DNA of 64,000 bases, taken from positions 1-64,000 of the forward strand of contig NZ_VOLT01000005.1 of assembly GCF_007954275.1 (NCBI RefSeq). The letters run 5' to 3'. The notes beneath the pieces are model-generated. The model ran no database searches. It worked only from the letters and a program-made list of their open reading frames with translations, and was not told the origin of the DNA. Numbering within the stretch: the first letter of the stretch is position 1; every line of letters starts with the position of its first letter. Source of the stretch: Colwellia demingiae (GTDB taxonomy: Bacteria > Pseudomonadota > Gammaproteobacteria > Enterobacterales > Alteromonadaceae). Below are positions 42,834 through 52,645 of the stretch, piece by piece. The translations under genes were made by a program, and so were the position numbers.

Positions 42834-43520
42834 TTAGTTAAGTAATGGCGCTTTAACTAAAGTCTGTTGGATGCCATCTAACCAAGCCTTGGCATTAAAG
42901 TTTAATGACTGACTGAGTGGCTTATCTGTTTCAATTGCTGCTGAATTTAACTGGTTTTCTTGTAGCTGATTATTGCGTGCTTGGTTTATCTCTGCTGCTT
43001 GCTTATGCTTGAGCTGAGTAAATAAACTGGTATTTTCTAATACTTGAGTTTCAATATGTTTTTTGTCATCACGAAACGCCAAAGGTTTGGGCATCATAGC
43101 GTTAGTTAAATGTATATTGGCAAGATTGTTATCAACAATAGTGTGAGCCTGGTTGAATTGTTTAACGTCATCGAACGTGGTTAATGCTAAAGCGGGTTGG
43201 TCAGGAAGATTAAATTGCTTTCTTAAAGCAGTATTCGACAAATCGGCAGGTGTTACTTCTTTTGTTTGTGGTAATAAAAATTGGCTTTGTTCACGTACAT
43301 CTTCAGCTAACATAGCCAACATCAAGCTAAAATCAGCACGACGGGTTTGTTCAACACTTTCATTTAGTTGCTCACCAAGTTGCAACTCATGAAGTAAAAC
43401 GCTAGTGGATGAAAAGTCAGTGGCTAATTGCACAGCACTGCTCTTTATCACGTCATTACTTTGTGAGAAGTTATTTGTTGAAAACTGTTGTGAAAGCTCT
43501 ACTGCCAATGCTTTATTCAC
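42834..43520 (-). CDS. VC2046/SO_2500 family protein
   Basis: A 228-residue protein without signal or membrane segment, found in vibrios, shewanellas and related genera. Recognisable family parts are LVNELQ-type sequence near LLHELQLGEQLNESVEQTRRADFSLMLAMLAEDV (split here by function only) and the end FNAKAWLDGIQQTLVKAPLL. Its function is unknown. It is alone on the minus strand, 121 bases from the sensor kinase gene. Confidence 0.75.
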   Translation of the reverse strand: MNKALAVELSQQFSTNNFSQSNDVIKSSAVQLATDFSSTSVLLHELQLGEQLNESVEQTRRADFSLMLAMLAEDVREQSQFLLPQTKEVTPADLSNTALRKQFNLPDQPALALTTFDDVKQFNQAHTIVDNNLANIHLTNAMMPKPLAFRDDKKHIETQVLENTSLFTQLKHKQAAEINQARNNQLQENQLNSAAIETDKPLSQSLNFNAKAWLDGIQQTLVKAPLLN

Positions 43521-43641
43521 TTATTTATCGTTGCTTTGATAAATAAGTTATCGGCTGAATGTAAAAAACATTTAGCCGATAAGGCAATTAATTTAAATTA
43601 AATTATTACATTAGATTATTGAGTTAACTTAATAAAGTAAT

Positions 43642-44928
43642 CTAACTCATTTTTACTGGCCAAGTCAGTGTAAATGCTGCCCCACCAAGTTCACTATCGC
43701 CAATAGAGGCTTGTCCTTGGTGCCATTCCATAATACGAGCCACAATCGCTAACCCTAGACCAAAACCACCTGTTTCACGATTTCTTGATTGGTCTCCACG
43801 TGAGAATGCATCAAAAATAACTTGTTTGAATTCATCAGACACTCCATCGCCATTATCTTCCACGCAAATTATGCATTGTCCATTCTCGATAGAAAGTGTA
43901 ACCCTCACTTTATCATTACCGTATTTAATGGCATTACTGATAAAATTATTTACCGCTCTGTCCATAAAATGCCCGTCACAACAAACATAGCTATCAGGCA
44001 TCTTATTAATAAATTCAATCGAGTTTACAAATTGATCGTGACTGGCTATTTGAAACTTAACTAAATCATTTAAATTAGTGCTAGTAAAATTAAGCTCTGG
44101 TTTGTCATTATCAAAAGCGGCATAAATAAGCATTTCATTGATAAGCTCTTCCAGCTCACAAACATCATTACTAATTTGCTTCTGATATTTAGCGCGCTTT
44201 TCATCGTCTTTGATTGTATCAAGCATCTGCAAGGCAAATTTAGTGCGTGCCAATGGCGTTCTTAACTCATGTGAAACCGCATTAGTTAATTCTTTATGCG
44301 CTTCAATTAGCCGCTTTATCCTTGCCGCCATCATGTTAAATGAGGAGATCATAGGCGCTATCATGGTCGACTTTGCTGCAGGTGCCGTACTATCAAATTG
44401 CCCTTGACCGAAGTCTCTTGTTGCTCTTTTAAGCTGCTCTAAATCACGAGACATAGGCCATAACCAAATAAAAATAACTATACCAAAAGTTGCCAAAATC
44501 ATTACGCGATATGTCGCTTTTACTCTTGGCCTTGTTGGCATCTTCGCGGGGCCTAAAGTAATGACTGAATCACTATCTTTTAGTAAATAATGAATAATCA
44601 CCTGATCATCAAAATAATAAATATGTGCATTTGAGTGTGATAAAGCATGATGGTCGGTGTGATCAATGGCTTCCACTTCAGCTAAAGACACTAACTTTAA
44701 AGGCAATTCCCATCGTTCTGCAGCACCAGCTATTATCTCTTCCCACTCTTCCTTAGGATGCTTTTGTACATAATCTCCAGTAGCCATCATCAGGGTTTTA
44801 TAACCGGTATAAGACTCAATATCTTGCTCGAGATAAGAATTCCATACTTCATCAAGTGCCCAAGAAAAAATAATGAATGTGGAGATAATAAAGAAATAGA
44901 GATTAAAAAACGAACGACCTAATTTCAT
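43642..44928 (-). CDS. Sensor histidine kinase (two-component system)
   Basis: A 428-residue inner-membrane kinase. Two membrane helices (about 8-28 and 140-160) frame a periplasmic sensor domain; a HAMP-like segment leads to the H box AVSHELRTPLARTKFALQ (phosphorylated histidine near residue 220), N box VNNFISNAIKYGN, G1 VEDNGDGVSDEF and G2 GGFGLGLAIVARI. The layout resembles RstB. The partner is the response regulator encoded just upstream; 122 bases separate them. The signal is unknown. Confidence 0.92.
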   Translation of the reverse strand: MKLGRSFFNLYFFIISTFIIFSWALDEVWNSYLEQDIESYTGYKTLMMATGDYVQKHPKEEWEEIIAGAAERWELPLKLVSLAEVEAIDHTDHHALSHSNAHIYYFDDQVIIHYLLKDSDSVITLGPAKMPTRPRVKATYRVMILATFGIVIFIWLWPMSRDLEQLKRATRDFGQGQFDSTAPAAKSTMIAPMISSFNMMAARIKRLIEAHKELTNAVSHELRTPLARTKFALQMLDTIKDDEKRAKYQKQISNDVCELEELINEMLIYAAFDNDKPELNFTSTNLNDLVKFQIASHDQFVNSIEFINKMPDSYVCCDGHFMDRAVNNFISNAIKYGNDKVRVTLSIENGQCIICVEDNGDGVSDEFKQVIFDAFSRGDQSRNRETGGFGLGLAIVARIMEWHQGQASIGDSELGGAAFTLTWPVKMS

Positions 44929-45050
44929 CGACGAACCTTATCAAGAGAATGTAATAAAAATGAGCTAAGAAAAAGGCTTTGTAACTGTCGAAAAGTAAAC
45001 AAAGCCTTAATATATTTAGTATGTCATCACAGTGACATTAATTCAGAGGG

Positions 45051-45773
45051 CTAGCTCCATGCATCTGGAACAAATAAATAACCTTGGCCCCAAATAGTCT
45101 TGATTCTAAAGGGTGTATCAGTACTGTCATGTAATTTTTTACGTAAGCGAGAAATACGTACATCAACACTTCTGTCTAAGCCATCATATTCACGGCCAAT
45201 TACTGCCTTATATATATAATCACGGTTTTGTACTTCTCCGGCTTTACCCGCAAGTAACCATAATAAATCAAATTCTTGGCTAGTTAAGTCCACATTTTCA
45301 TCTTGCAAAGTCACTTTACGTGATGCTTTATTAATGTATAAGCCACCACAAGTAATTTCACCTTTTTCTTCACTTTGGTTAGGCAAATCTCCGCGGCGTA
45401 ACAATGCGTTCACTCTTGCTAGTAATACACGAGGTTCAACGGGTTTGATAACATAATCATCTGCACCAATTTCTAAGCCAAGCACCTGATCAAAGTCAGT
45501 ACTTTTTGCTGTTAGCATTAACACGGGGCCATTAAATTCTGGACGTAAATCACGGCAAACACCAAAACCATCCTTACCGGGTAACATGACATCTAAAATA
45601 ATAAGGTCAGGAGAGAAAAGCTTTACTCGTTTAGCTACTGTATCACCACGAAACTCTTGTTTAACGTGAAAACCTTCACTTGTTAAAAAGTCAGTGACTA
45701 AATCGGACAGTTGGCGGTCATCTTCAACCAATAATATTTTTTTTACGCTTGAGTTACTATCTGGCATGTTCAT
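45051..45773 (-). CDS. OmpR-family response regulator
   Basis: A 240-residue cytoplasmic transcription regulator. The receiver domain (about 12-125) has the acidic pair in LLVEDDRQ, the phosphorylated aspartate 61 in LIILDVMLPGKDGF and the lysine in YVIKPVEPRV. The C-terminal winged helix (about 140-238) includes LTSQEFDLLWLLAGKAGEV and DRSVDVRISRLRKKL. It is the likely partner of the adjacent kinase and stands first in their operon. The closest E. coli analogue in layout is RstA. Confidence 0.93.
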   Translation of the reverse strand: MNMPDSNSSVKKILLVEDDRQLSDLVTDFLTSEGFHVKQEFRGDTVAKRVKLFSPDLIILDVMLPGKDGFGVCRDLRPEFNGPVLMLTAKSTDFDQVLGLEIGADDYVIKPVEPRVLLARVNALLRRGDLPNQSEEKGEITCGGLYINKASRKVTLQDENVDLTSQEFDLLWLLAGKAGEVQNRDYIYKAVIGREYDGLDRSVDVRISRLRKKLHDSTDTPFRIKTIWGQGYLFVPDAWS

Positions 45774-46097
45774 TTCCTTATTTATTACGCGTTCTTAATG
45801 TAAATTGATAAATAACTGTTTTGACAACTGTATTAACAGTTTTCTATATTGTGTTGCTTATTTAGGGTTAGCTTAAACAAGTTATTACGGTTAAACAATA
45901 GGCTCTACCAGTTGTTACGAATAAATTACATTTTATAACAGGATGTGAAAAATAAAACTTGCGAGAAGTTAGATAAACACGCAAGATCATTGTCTTAATT
46001 TATACCCTTTGTATAAGAAAGTACTCACTTCTTCTGCAGAATGGAATGACCAAACAATACATAACGATATTGTTCGCTAAAAGTCTTTAGGAATACT
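45774..46097. other. Divergent intergenic region
   Basis: This 324-base AT-rich gap separates the response regulator gene (leftward) and xthA (rightward) and must hold both promoters. I see no clear hairpin, repeat or operator. AATAACTGTTTTGACAACTG near 45,812 contains short GACAACTG/ACTGTTTT repeats that could be binding sites; support is weak. Confidence 0.4.
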
Positions 46098-46904
46098 ATG
46101 AAAATTATCTCTTTTAATATAAACGGCCTTCGTGCTCGTCTTCACCAATTACAAGCGATTATCGATAAGCATCAGCCCGATATCATTGGTTTACAAGAAA
46201 TCAAAGTTCATGATGAAGCTTTCCCATTAGAAGCTGTTGAAGCCATGGGATATCATGTATATTTTCATGGTCAAAAGGCCCATTATGGCGTTGCCATGTT
46301 ATGCAAAAAAGAAGCTGAATCAGTACAACGTGGCTTTCCTACGGACGATGATGAAGCCCAGCGTAGGATGATTATGGTTACAACAACTAACGATAAAGGC
46401 GAGAAAGTCACCGTATTAAATGGCTACTTTCCACAAGGCGAGAATATTAGCCACGAGACTAAATATCCTTATAAAAGAAAATTCTATAAAGATTTAATGA
46501 CCTATCTGAATGACAATCACGTGAATGACGAAAATGTGGTAGTAATGGGCGACATTAACATTTCCCCGCAAGACTTAGATATTGGTATTGGTGACGTAAA
46601 CAGTAAACGCTGGCTAAAGAGCGGTAAATGTTCTTTTCAACCTGAAGAAAGAGAATGGTTAACAACGTTAATGGATTGGGGGTTTGTTGACACCTTCCGT
46701 CAATTACATCCCGAAACTACCGAACGTTACTCTTGGTTTGATTACCGCTCGCGTGGTTTTGATGACAATCGCGGTCTTCGTATTGATGTGGTATTAGCGA
46801 CTAAAAATATGGCTGAGCAATGTATTGAAGCCGATATAGATTATGAATTACGTGCTATTGAAAAACCTTCAGATCATGCACCTATTTGGTCAACGTTTTC
46901 ATAA
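46098..46904 (+). CDS. xthA: Exodeoxyribonuclease III
   Basis: A 268-residue DNA-repair enzyme with AP endonuclease and 3'-5' exonuclease activity. All motifs of the ExoIII group are seen: [29 protein letters not shown] with the metal-binding glutamate, [22 protein letters not shown] with the aspartate and asparagine, [18 protein letters not shown] and the SDHAPIW end. TTAGGA precedes the ATG. The methyltransferase gene rlmA starts 12 bases after its stop, so both are probably co-transcribed. Confidence 0.95.
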   Translation: MKIISFNINGLRARLHQLQAIIDKHQPDIIGLQEIKVHDEAFPLEAVEAMGYHVYFHGQKAHYGVAMLCKKEAESVQRGFPTDDDEAQRRMIMVTTTNDKGEKVTVLNGYFPQGENISHETKYPYKRKFYKDLMTYLNDNHVNDENVVVMGDINISPQDLDIGIGDVNSKRWLKSGKCSFQPEEREWLTTLMDWGFVDTFRQLHPETTERYSWFDYRSRGFDDNRGLRIDVVLATKNMAEQCIEADIDYELRAIEKPSDHAPIWSTFS

Positions 46905-46916
46905 GGTTTACTGTTA

Positions 46917-47750
46917 ATGCATACTGACATCTCTACTAAAGAAATAGCTCAATACCGTTGCCCTTTGTGCCAGCAAGCTTTATTGCTCAAAGAAAAGAGC
47001 TACCGTTGTGAAAATAATCATAGTTTTGATCAAGCAAAACAAGGTTATGTTAATTTATTACCCGTTCAATTTAAGCATTCAAAAGAGCCTGGTGATAACA
47101 AAGCAATGGTACAAGCTAGACGAGCGTTTCTAGACAAAGGTTATTACCAGCCTTTGTTAGACAGTATGCTCACGTTATATCAAAAATATGGCGATAAAAA
47201 CGCAGCCATTTTTGATGCTGGCTGCGGTGAAGGTTTTTATACACATCAGCATAAAACTGAGCATAACAGTGTCTACGGTGTAGATATTGCTAAAGAAACA
47301 ATAAAGATTGCAGCAAAACGTTATCAAGATTGCTTTTTTAGCGTAGCTACCCTCTCTGATTTACCTTACGCTAATGAGCAATTTGGTTGGATTTATAGTG
47401 TTTATGCGCCAATTTTAGAAAATGAGTTTACCCGGATTTTGCAAAACCAAGGGTACTTTTTGACAGTTACCCCTGCCGATAATCATTTATTTGAGCTTAA
47501 ATCGATGATATACCGTCAAGCAACTAAACATGACACTACTAAGCAAGTTATTGAGCAATTAACGTTAGTTGAAGAGCAACGATTGAATTATCCGATGAAC
47601 TTCTCTAATAGTGACGATGTACTAAACTTATTAGCAATGACACCTTTTGCTTTTAAAGCCAGTGATGAATTAATTGCTCAATTGAAACAACAAAAACAAT
47701 TCACTTGCCAAGCAGACTTTGTTTTACGTTTGTATCAAAAGACACATTAG
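46917..47750 (+). CDS. rlmA: 23S rRNA (guanine-N1)-methyltransferase, RlmA type
   Basis: A 277-residue cytoplasmic enzyme. The zinc ribbon YRCPLCQQALLLKEKSYRC with the following NNHSFDQAKQGYVNLL, and the SAM motif IFDAGCGEGFYTHQ, match RlmA, which methylates G745 of 23S rRNA in E. coli. KEPGDNKAMVQARRAFLDKG is a further family segment. The start is 12 bases behind xthA, forming a likely operon. The precise target base is inferred from the family. Confidence 0.88.
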   Translation: MHTDISTKEIAQYRCPLCQQALLLKEKSYRCENNHSFDQAKQGYVNLLPVQFKHSKEPGDNKAMVQARRAFLDKGYYQPLLDSMLTLYQKYGDKNAAIFDAGCGEGFYTHQHKTEHNSVYGVDIAKETIKIAAKRYQDCFFSVATLSDLPYANEQFGWIYSVYAPILENEFTRILQNQGYFLTVTPADNHLFELKSMIYRQATKHDTTKQVIEQLTLVEEQRLNYPMNFSNSDDVLNLLAMTPFAFKASDELIAQLKQQKQFTCQADFVLRLYQKTH

Positions 47751-47859
47751 CTTTTGCATTAGTGATGATATCAATATGAAATCACTAGTCTCAATTTTAT
47801 TTCGTAAGAATAAAACACAAAGTAAGAAAGCGGACGTTATTTGGCAGTATTTCGATTAA

Positions 47860-48360
47860 TTACTTTGTTGTCGCAAAAGTTAAATGTAAAAGCTGAGCAA
47901 GATCGATATACCGTGGTTTATATTTTGCTAAATTTGCAATAACGGTATCGTTGTTATCGCCATTGCTGCGCTGACTTTGCTCAGCAACTTGCTGTTTTAC
48001 CTTTTCTAAACCACTATGATACCAAGAGGCTAATGATGGTGGTAATAACTTATCTGCTTTAACACCTGAAAAAACTAATGCCTGCACTGGTAGGCTTAAT
48101 AAAAATAAACCATATACAAGTGCTTGAGGCAGTGCATTTAATGCATTACTTATAGAGCCTTGGCCAAGGGGATATCCTGAAGCGATATAAAGCTGCATAA
48201 TAACAGTAAACATAGCTAACGCATGAAAATACCGACAAACAAAGCGCGCGCTTTGCACGCCTCGATAATCTTCAAAATATTGAATTAATTCTGGTTTGTC
48301 AGGCCAAAGAGATAAATACTTTTGACCCAATTTAATGAGTTGTACTACGGAGATATTCAT
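47860..48360 (-). CDS. yfbV: YfbV-family membrane protein (UPF0208/DUF412)
   Basis: A 166-residue inner-membrane protein with two helices (about 49-68 and 80-100). Family marks are LIKLGQKYLSLWPDKPEL at the start, RFVCRYFHALAMFTVIMQLY, LFLLSLPVQALVFSG and LPPSLASWYHSG. E. coli YfbV also stands next to ackA-pta and has been linked to chromosome domain insulation. The frame is open 11 codons further, but the ATG at 48,360 agrees with the family start. Confidence 0.88.
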   Translation of the reverse strand: MNISVVQLIKLGQKYLSLWPDKPELIQYFEDYRGVQSARFVCRYFHALAMFTVIMQLYIASGYPLGQGSISNALNALPQALVYGLFLLSLPVQALVFSGVKADKLLPPSLASWYHSGLEKVKQQVAEQSQRSNGDNNDTVIANLAKYKPRYIDLAQLLHLTFATTK

Positions 48361-48416
48361 ACCATTACTATAGCAGCTAGTCCTTATAAGCAACAGTTAG
48401 AAATGTAACTAAGCTT

Positions 48417-48475
48417 TTATACCAATCGGACTAATTTATTTATCACTTAGCGAGAATTTAATCCGTTTGGTATTA
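48417..48475. repeat. Inverted repeat, ATACCAATCGGA type
   Basis: TTATACCAATCGGACTAA (48,417-48,434) and TTAATCCGTTTGGTATTA (48,458-48,475) form an imperfect palindrome around 23 bases. It lies between yfbV and ackA, upstream of both. The shorter hairpin at 41,979 shares the ATACCAAT end. It looks like a dispersed non-coding repeat; an operator role is possible. Confidence 0.6.
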
Positions 48476-48622
48476 TTACGAATAACAATTATTAAAAGTT
48501 AAATTAAAGCGTTTTTATTGTATTGCATCAAGATTTCTAACTAACTCCATCGCTATAATGCCGACAATATTATTATTGCTATAATTATTCGATAACTTTT
48601 CATTTTTTAAAAGACAATAAAC

Positions 48623-49861
48623 ATGACTCAACAAAAATCTCATTGCAAAGAGCCTGCTAGTACTGGTGCAATTTTAGTAATCAACTGTGGCAGCTCTTCT
48701 GTTAAGTTTTCTTTGATTAAACCATTAAGCGGTGAAACGCTCTTATCAGGCTTAGCTGAATGCCTACATACCCCTGATGCTAAAATCATAGTTAAACTTA
48801 ACGGAGAAAAACAGACCTATAAGTTACCCAATCCTTTTAATCATCAAACAGCACTCTCTGTATTGGTAGAGCAATTACAACAACTTGACTTAGTCAAAGA
48901 TATCACAGCTATCGGCCACAGAGTTGTCCATGGTGGTGAACAATATTCACAACCAACGCTAATTACTGAGGATGTAGAACAAGCGATTAAACAATTAGCA
49001 AAACTTGCGCCATTGCACAACCCTGCAAATCTAATTGGTATAAAAGCGTGCCAACAAGCTTTTAACGATTTGCCACAAGTCGCAGTCTTTGATACGGCTT
49101 TTCATCAAAGTATGCCCGAAAAGGCTTACATTTATGGCCTCCCCTATTCATTGTACAAAGCGCATGGAATAAGACGTTATGGCTTCCATGGCACCAGCCA
49201 TTACTTTGTTGCGAAACAAGCAGCGGAGCAATTAAACAAGCCACTTGATCAATGTAACTTAATCAGCGCTCACTTAGGTAATGGTTGTAGCGTAACTGTT
49301 ATTAAAAATGGTGAAAGTGTTGATACTAGTATGGGTATGACACCAGGCGAAGGTGTGATTATGGGTACTCGTTGTGGCGATCTCGATACCGGAATTATCT
49401 TTCATCTGGTCGAAAATTTAGGTTACTCAATTGCTGATGTTGATAAGTTAGTCAATAAAGAAAGTGGTTTATTAGGTGTTTCTGGCTTAAGCAACGACGG
49501 CCGTACCTTAGAAAATGCTATGTTAGAAGATAACCATGCTCAAGCGACATTAGCCCTGACAATTTTCTGTTATCGCATAGCCAAAACTATTGCTTCTTAT
49601 AGCGCCAGCTTAACGCAATTAGATGGCCTTATATTTACCGGTGGCATTGGTGAAAATTCAAATTGGGTGCGTACTGAAATAGTTAAGCAACTTGCGTTAT
49701 TGAATTTTTCTTTAGATGAAGAAAAGAATCAAGCAACACGCTTTGGTGCCTCAGGTAATATTGCCACTAAAGATTCAAGAGCTTGTTGGGTTATTGCAAC
49801 AAATGAAGAATGGGTAATTGCCGAACAATCAGCCCAATTACTAACAAATTTAGTCAAGTAG
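48623..49861 (+). CDS. ackA: Acetate kinase
   Basis: A 412-residue cytoplasmic enzyme converting acetyl phosphate and ADP to acetate and ATP. Motifs: LVINCGSSSVKFSLIKP at the N-terminus (slightly longer start than usual), IGHRVVHGGEQY, RRYGFHGTSHYFV, ISAHLGNGCSVTVIKNG and DGLIFTGGIGENS near the C-terminus. It is followed by pta after 83 bases, in the usual order. A small inverted-repeat remnant lies between the two. Confidence 0.97.
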   Translation: MTQQKSHCKEPASTGAILVINCGSSSVKFSLIKPLSGETLLSGLAECLHTPDAKIIVKLNGEKQTYKLPNPFNHQTALSVLVEQLQQLDLVKDITAIGHRVVHGGEQYSQPTLITEDVEQAIKQLAKLAPLHNPANLIGIKACQQAFNDLPQVAVFDTAFHQSMPEKAYIYGLPYSLYKAHGIRRYGFHGTSHYFVAKQAAEQLNKPLDQCNLISAHLGNGCSVTVIKNGESVDTSMGMTPGEGVIMGTRCGDLDTGIIFHLVENLGYSIADVDKLVNKESGLLGVSGLSNDGRTLENAMLEDNHAQATLALTIFCYRIAKTIASYSASLTQLDGLIFTGGIGENSNWVRTEIVKQLALLNFSLDEEKNQATRFGASGNIATKDSRACWVIATNEEWVIAEQSAQLLTNLVK

Positions 49862-49868
49862 ATGACTC

Positions 49869-49920
49869 GATACTCGTTCACTTCAAAATGCATGATTAAT
49901 CTTGAAGTAGAACGGGTATC
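49869..49920. repeat. Short inverted repeat, remnant of the MITE-like family
   Basis: GATACTCGTTCACTTCAAAA and TCTTGAAGTAGAACGGGTATC-type ends face each other with a 7-base loop. They match the terminal repeats of the element at 42,645 (TATACC..TTCCACTTGAAGATGC). It is a solo pair of ends between ackA and pta and would fold into a hairpin in their transcript. Confidence 0.55.
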
Positions 49921-49944
49921 TCAATATTAAGTAGGATTTAATTT

Positions 49945-52065
49945 ATGCCACATAGAATTATGTTAATCCCAGTTGGCTCAGGTGTCGGCTTAACCAGTGT
50001 ATCGTTAGGTTTATTACATGCCTGTCAGCAAAAAGGAATTAAAGTTGGTCACTTCAAACCCATTAGCCAGCCTTCACGTAATAGCATAGCTAAAAAAAAC
50101 AAAACCATTGATGCCATTAGCTTATCCCAAAATAGCACTAGCGTTTCGCTTAGCTATGTAGAGGGAAAAATGGGCGATGGACTTCACGATGTTGTTTTAG
50201 AAGAAATCGTTGCCAATTTCAATGCGTTTAAACAAGATCACGACGTCATCATTATTGAAGGTCTAGTCCCCACACCAAGACAACCTTATGCTGGTCGAAT
50301 TAACCGAGATGTAGCTCAAGCACTTGGGGCAAATATTGTCTTAGTTGCCAGCCCAGGTAATGACAGCGCCGAAGAATTCGAAGATAGACTTGAAGTCAGT
50401 GCCGAAACGTATGGTGGTATAAAGAACCGACATCTCATTGGTTGTGTTATCAACAAGCTTAATTGCCCAGACCAAGAAGAATTTGGTTTATTACCCAAAG
50501 AAGAAGAAATTGAAAATGATTTTAATCTAAACCATTGGTTAGATTTATCGATTTTTAAAGGCAGACACTTTGATTTACTTGGCACGATTCAATGGGAAAT
50601 AGATCTCATCGCTCCACGTGTTTGTGATATTAGTAATTACCTTGAAGCTAAAGTAATTAATAGTGGCGATATGGAGCACCGCCGTTTTCGCAGTGTTGCA
50701 TTTTGTGCTCGAACCGTATCAAATCTAGTAAGTTACTTAGTTCCTGGTCGACTCATTGTTACTCCGGGCGATCGCACCGATATTATTATTGCCGCCTGTT
50801 TATCTGCGTTAAATGGTACTAAATTAGGTGGGTTAATTTTAACCAATGGTTTTGAACCATCCGAGCAAGTTTGGGAGTTATGCAAGCAAGCACTCGATGC
50901 TGGGTTACCTGTTTTGTCTGTACCTTGGGATACTTGGCAAACATCGCGTCATATCATGAGCTTTAATCCTGAAATACCACAAGACGATATCCAACGCCAA
51001 GATAAAGTTAAACAGCATGTTGCTGATAATTTAAGCAGTAATTGGCTTGAAAGCCTAACGTCTAAAAACAATAGTTATAACTTATTATCACCGCCTGCTT
51101 TTAGACATAAATTAACCGAGCTTGCCCGCCAAGCAAATAAACTAATCGTTTTACCTGAAGGCACTGATATACGCACGATTAAAGCGGCTGCAATTTGCTG
51201 CGAACGTAATATTGCTCGCTGTCAATTGATCGGCAACAAAGAAGAAATACTACAGATTGCCGAGCATCAGGGTATTAATCTACCTGATAATTTATTGATA
51301 ACAGATCCCGACACCATTAGACATAATTACGTTGGACCTATGGTCGAGCTACGTAAAAATAAAGGTCTAACTGATGTTATTGCACTAGAGAATTTAAAAG
51401 ACAACGTTGTTTTAGCAACGATGATGTTACAACTTGGTCAAGTTGATGGCCTTGTTTCTGGCGCAGTAAATACCACAGCAAATACCATAAGACCGGCTTT
51501 ACAACTAATTAAAACAGCACCTGATAGCTCTTTAGTTTCATCGGTTTTCTTTATGTTACTGCCTGATCAAGTACTTGTTTATGGCGACTGTGCTATTAAC
51601 CCTGAGCCTAACGCAGAACAATTGGCTGATATAGCTATTCAATCTGCTGACTCAGCCAAAGCATTTGATATTGAACCAAGAGTTGCCATGATCAGCTACA
51701 GTACCGGCAGATCCGGTCATGGCGCTGACGTTGAAAAAGTAGCTAAAGCCACTGAAATTGCTAAAGCTAAACGACCTGATCTCATTATTGATGGACCACT
51801 TCAATATGATGCGGCCATTATGGAGAACGTTGCCAAGAAAAAAGCGCCAAATAGCCCAGTGGCGGGTAAAGCGACAGTATTCATCTTCCCTGATTTAAAT
51901 ACCGGAAATACTACTTACAAAGCAGTACAGCGTTCAGCTGACTTAGTGAGCATTGGACCTATGTTACAAGGGATGAATAAACCGGTTAATGATCTCTCAC
52001 GCGGCGCCCTAGTCGATGACATTGTTTATACTATTGCCTTAACGGCTATACAAGCGACAATGTAA
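49945..52065 (+). CDS. pta: Phosphate acetyltransferase
   Basis: A 706-residue enzyme that makes acetyl phosphate from acetyl-CoA and phosphate, working with AckA. It is the long form: an N-terminal P-loop-like domain (VGSGVGLTSVSLGLLHACQQ, about 1-220), a DRTGG middle domain (about 225-340, VTPGDRTDIIIAACL) and the catalytic C-terminal domain (about 385-700) with SYSTGRSGHGADVEKV, DGPLQYDAAI and VFIFPDLNTGNTTYKAVQRS. Length is close to E. coli Pta (714). Confidence 0.96.
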   Translation: MPHRIMLIPVGSGVGLTSVSLGLLHACQQKGIKVGHFKPISQPSRNSIAKKNKTIDAISLSQNSTSVSLSYVEGKMGDGLHDVVLEEIVANFNAFKQDHDVIIIEGLVPTPRQPYAGRINRDVAQALGANIVLVASPGNDSAEEFEDRLEVSAETYGGIKNRHLIGCVINKLNCPDQEEFGLLPKEEEIENDFNLNHWLDLSIFKGRHFDLLGTIQWEIDLIAPRVCDISNYLEAKVINSGDMEHRRFRSVAFCARTVSNLVSYLVPGRLIVTPGDRTDIIIAACLSALNGTKLGGLILTNGFEPSEQVWELCKQALDAGLPVLSVPWDTWQTSRHIMSFNPEIPQDDIQRQDKVKQHVADNLSSNWLESLTSKNNSYNLLSPPAFRHKLTELARQANKLIVLPEGTDIRTIKAAAICCERNIARCQLIGNKEEILQIAEHQGINLPDNLLITDPDTIRHNYVGPMVELRKNKGLTDVIALENLKDNVVLATMMLQLGQVDGLVSGAVNTTANTIRPALQLIKTAPDSSLVSSVFFMLLPDQVLVYGDCAINPEPNAEQLADIAIQSADSAKAFDIEPRVAMISYSTGRSGHGADVEKVAKATEIAKAKRPDLIIDGPLQYDAAIMENVAKKKAPNSPVAGKATVFIFPDLNTGNTTYKAVQRSADLVSIGPMLQGMNKPVNDLSRGALVDDIVYTIALTAIQATM

Positions 52066-52118
52066 TAGCGCATACGGTAATTATAAAGTTATTTTTTAAA
52101 CAAAAATTAAATTAAACC

Positions 52119-52160
52119 ACGGTTAAACTGACTTTTAGGAGGTTTAACCGTATTTAATCT
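52119..52160 (+). terminator. Probable terminator after pta
   Basis: ACGGTTAAAC (52,119-52,128) and GTTTAACCGT (52,142-52,151) form a perfect 10-base stem, followed by an AT-rich stretch with a weak T tract. It lies 50 bases after the pta stop. Confidence 0.6.
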
Positions 52161-52298
52161 TTATTTTTACAGATAAAGAGATTCAACCTAGTATTTTAAT
52201 CACTTATCTTATTTATTAGCATTTAAACGCTTGTTAGACAAAAAATGTACTACTTATTTTTTCCTTTATAATCAATAGATAAAGGCAAACACAGAGAC

Positions 52299-52333
52299 TT
52301 ATCCACAACCATACACACAGCTTTTGTGGATAA
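52299..52333. promoter_or_regulatory. Inverted pair of DnaA-box sequences
   Basis: TTATCCACAA (52,299-52,308) and TTGTGGATAA (52,324-52,333) are perfect inverted copies of the consensus DnaA box TTATCCACA, 15 bases apart. They lie in the 580-base non-coding gap between pta and the yffB-like gene. No origin genes (dnaA, dnaN, gidA) are near, so a binding or regulatory role, or plain chance, is more likely than an origin. The rest of the gap holds the terminator at 52,119 and AT-rich sequence without recognisable features. Confidence 0.45.
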
Positions 52334-52645
52334 TAAATTTTAAAGATAACTAGCAGAATTTATATTGATTATCTTAGTAAAACCTTCGTAAATAGACACT
52401 TTAAATAGCTTCCCCCAATAACCATCATTTGTTAAGGCCCAGTCCTTAATTGAATAGATAGTAATCTCGACAAATAAACATCACAGCAAGCAACTAGTGC
52501 TATAGTTAAGCAGTCTATTTTTTGTTAAAGATGGATTTATAAATACAGCGATTGAAGCACTATGGTTAATCAATATCTGGTAATATAAAGTCAAACTTAT
52601 ACCCATTACCATTCAAATAATAAATAACATTCATACAGGAATACT

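Noticed and set aside
52299..52333. Replication origin
   Set aside because: Only two boxes, no dnaA, dnaN, gidA or AT-rich unwinding repeats in the usual arrangement; kept only as a binding-site candidate.
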